Shown: positions 63,044 through 64,000 of the stretch, one piece after another | Layout: every line of letters begins with the position of its first letter | Position numbering within the stretch: position 1 is the first letter of the stretch | NCBI RefSeq assembly: GCF_017356015.1 | Contig: NZ_JAFIQV010000030.1 | Span: forward strand, 1 to 64,000 | From: Azospirillum sp. SYSU D00513 | GTDB lineage: Bacteria; Pseudomonadota; Alphaproteobacteria; Azospirillales; Azospirillaceae | Length of the DNA stretch: 64,000 nucleotides | Direction: 5' to 3' | The notes under the pieces: generated by a model | Database searches by the model: none | Told to the model about the DNA's origin: nothing | The model's input: only the letters and a program-made list of their open reading frames with translations | Position numbers and translations under genes: made by a program

Positions 63044-64000
63044 ATGCTCAAGACGCTTCTGTGCGGGACCGCTTTCCTGGCCCTGGCCGCCGCGGCCGGG
63101 ACGGCCCAGGCGCAGGTGTCCAACAACGTCGTCAAGATCGGCGTGATGAACGACCGGTCCGGCGTCTACGCCGACCTGGCGGGCGAGGGCTCGGCCATCG
63201 CCGCGCGCATGGCGGTCGAGGAGTTCGGCGGCAAGGTCGCCGGCGCGCCGGTCGAGGTCGTCGTCGCCGACCACCAGAACAAGGCCGACATCGCCGCCAA
63301 CACGGCCCGCCAGTGGGTGGACGTGGACAATGTGGACGTCATCGCCGACGTGCCGAACTCCGCCGCGGCGCTGGCCGTGCAGGGCATCACCCGGGACAAG
63401 AAGCGCATCTTCCTGATGTCCGGCCCCGGCTCCACCGACCTGACCGGCAAGGCCTGCTCGCCCTACGGCTTCCAGTGGACCTACGACAACTACGCCATGG
63501 CCGCCGGCACCGGCCGCGCGCTGGTCGAGCAGGGCAAGAAGAACTGGTACTTCATCACCGCCGACTACGCCTTCGGCCATTCGCTGGAGGCCGAGACCAC
63601 CAACATGGTCAAGCAGCTCGGCGGCACGGTGAAGGGCAACGTCCGCCACCCGCTGGGCACCTCGGACTTCTCCTCCTTCCTGCTCCAGGCCCAGGGCTCC
63701 GGGGCCGACGTGATCGGCTTCGCCAACGCCGGCGGCGACACCATCAACGCCGTGAAGCAGGCCGCCGAGTTCGGCGTCACCCAGTCCGGCCAGAGCCTCG
63801 CCAGCCTGCTGCTCTTCATCAGCGAGGTGCACGCGCTGGGTCTGGAAGCGGCGCAGGGTCTGATGCTGACCACCGGCTTCTACTGGGACATGGACGAGCA
63901 GACCCGCGCCTGGTCCGCCAAGTTCGAGCAGAAGCACGGCAAGAAGCCGACGATGGTGCAGGCCGGCGTCTATTCCGCCGTGCGCCACTACCTGAAGGCC
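63044..64000 (+). CDS. ABC transporter periplasmic substrate-binding protein (3' end outside window)
   Basis: The first 319 codons of a family 6 (LivJ/amide-urea type) binding protein. A signal peptide (MLKTLLCGTAFLALAAAAG, then TAQAQ) is followed by VVKIGVMNDRSGVYADLAGE, the ligand-domain opening, and later SGPGSTDLTG, WYFITADYAFGHSLE and GADVIGFANAGGDT. GGGAG precedes the ATG. The reading frame remains open at the last base. It belongs with livG-livF. The ligand is unknown; the position beside a Fae homologue makes a C1 compound or an amino-acid-like precursor worth testing. Confidence 0.9.
   Translation, partial: MLKTLLCGTAFLALAAAAGTAQAQVSNNVVKIGVMNDRSGVYADLAGEGSAIAARMAVEEFGGKVAGAPVEVVVADHQNKADIAANTARQWVDVDNVDVIADVPNSAAALAVQGITRDKKRIFLMSGPGSTDLTGKACSPYGFQWTYDNYAMAAGTGRALVEQGKKNWYFITADYAFGHSLEAETTNMVKQLGGTVKGNVRHPLGTSDFSSFLLQAQGSGADVIGFANAGGDTINAVKQAAEFGVTQSGQSLASLLLFISEVHALGLEAAQGLMLTTGFYWDMDEQTRAWSAKFEQKHGKKPTMVQAGVYSAVRHYLKA

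Overview
The window is GC-rich, densely packed bacterial DNA. Its multi-PAS hybrid kinases, LysR/GntR/PadR regulators, GGAAC-N17-[C/T]GTT promoters of the alphaproteobacterial EcfG type, and genes linked to tetrahydromethanopterin/methanofuran C1 metabolism suggest an Azospirillum-like alphaproteobacterium of the Rhodospirillales. That placement is inference from gene content. I saw no rRNA, tRNA, IS element or CRISPR array.

Layout. 1-1.8 kb: an AT-rich block with the first three codons of a leftward gene and a lower-GC gene carrying a HEPN-like R-x4-H motif. 1.8-5.1 kb: leftward SDR-patatin-aldo/keto reductase operon. 5.3-9.4 kb: hybrid histidine kinase with GAF, five PAS and two receivers. 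9.4-20 kb: amidase, GGDEF-EAL protein, LysR regulator divergent from an MFS/aldo-keto reductase pair, DUF808 protein, CoA-transferase and truncated globin. 20-32 kb: NhaA, an atypical Nramp-like transporter, GntR regulator, a lipoprotein phosphoesterase, several small proteins, TrhO and an SLC13-type permease. 32.5-36.5 kb: second hybrid kinase, a paralogue of the first, in an operon with a single-domain response regulator and a DUF533/TerB-like protein. 36.5-42.5 kb: CBS protein, a PadR/flavoprotein/MFS cassette rich in Cys pairs, GNAT and MltA. 42.9-49.3 kb: RsmB-family methyltransferase, GNAT, guaA, twin small lipoproteins and a receiver lacking its phospho-Asp. 49.3-54.5 kb: a candidate structured small RNA, a third hybrid kinase and small genes.

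54.5-64 kb is the most interesting stretch. A HisA-like protein, an ATP-grasp ligase and an MfnF/TIGR03123-type protein are families found with H4MPT and methanofuran C1-transfer genes. They sit beside pabB and pabC, which make p-aminobenzoate, an H4MPT and folate precursor. After a HigBA toxin-antitoxin pair comes a formaldehyde-activating-enzyme (Fae) homologue in which the residue matching catalytic His17 is Met. It is divergent from a LivG-LivF-substrate-binding protein ABC cassette that runs off the right edge.

Four promoters of the same GGAAC-N17-[C/T]GTT form precede the DUF808 protein, the SLC13 permease, the CBS protein and a small membrane protein, suggesting a shared general stress response. 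Starts were moved from the longest open frame where a Shine-Dalgarno sequence, domain start or neighbour supported it.
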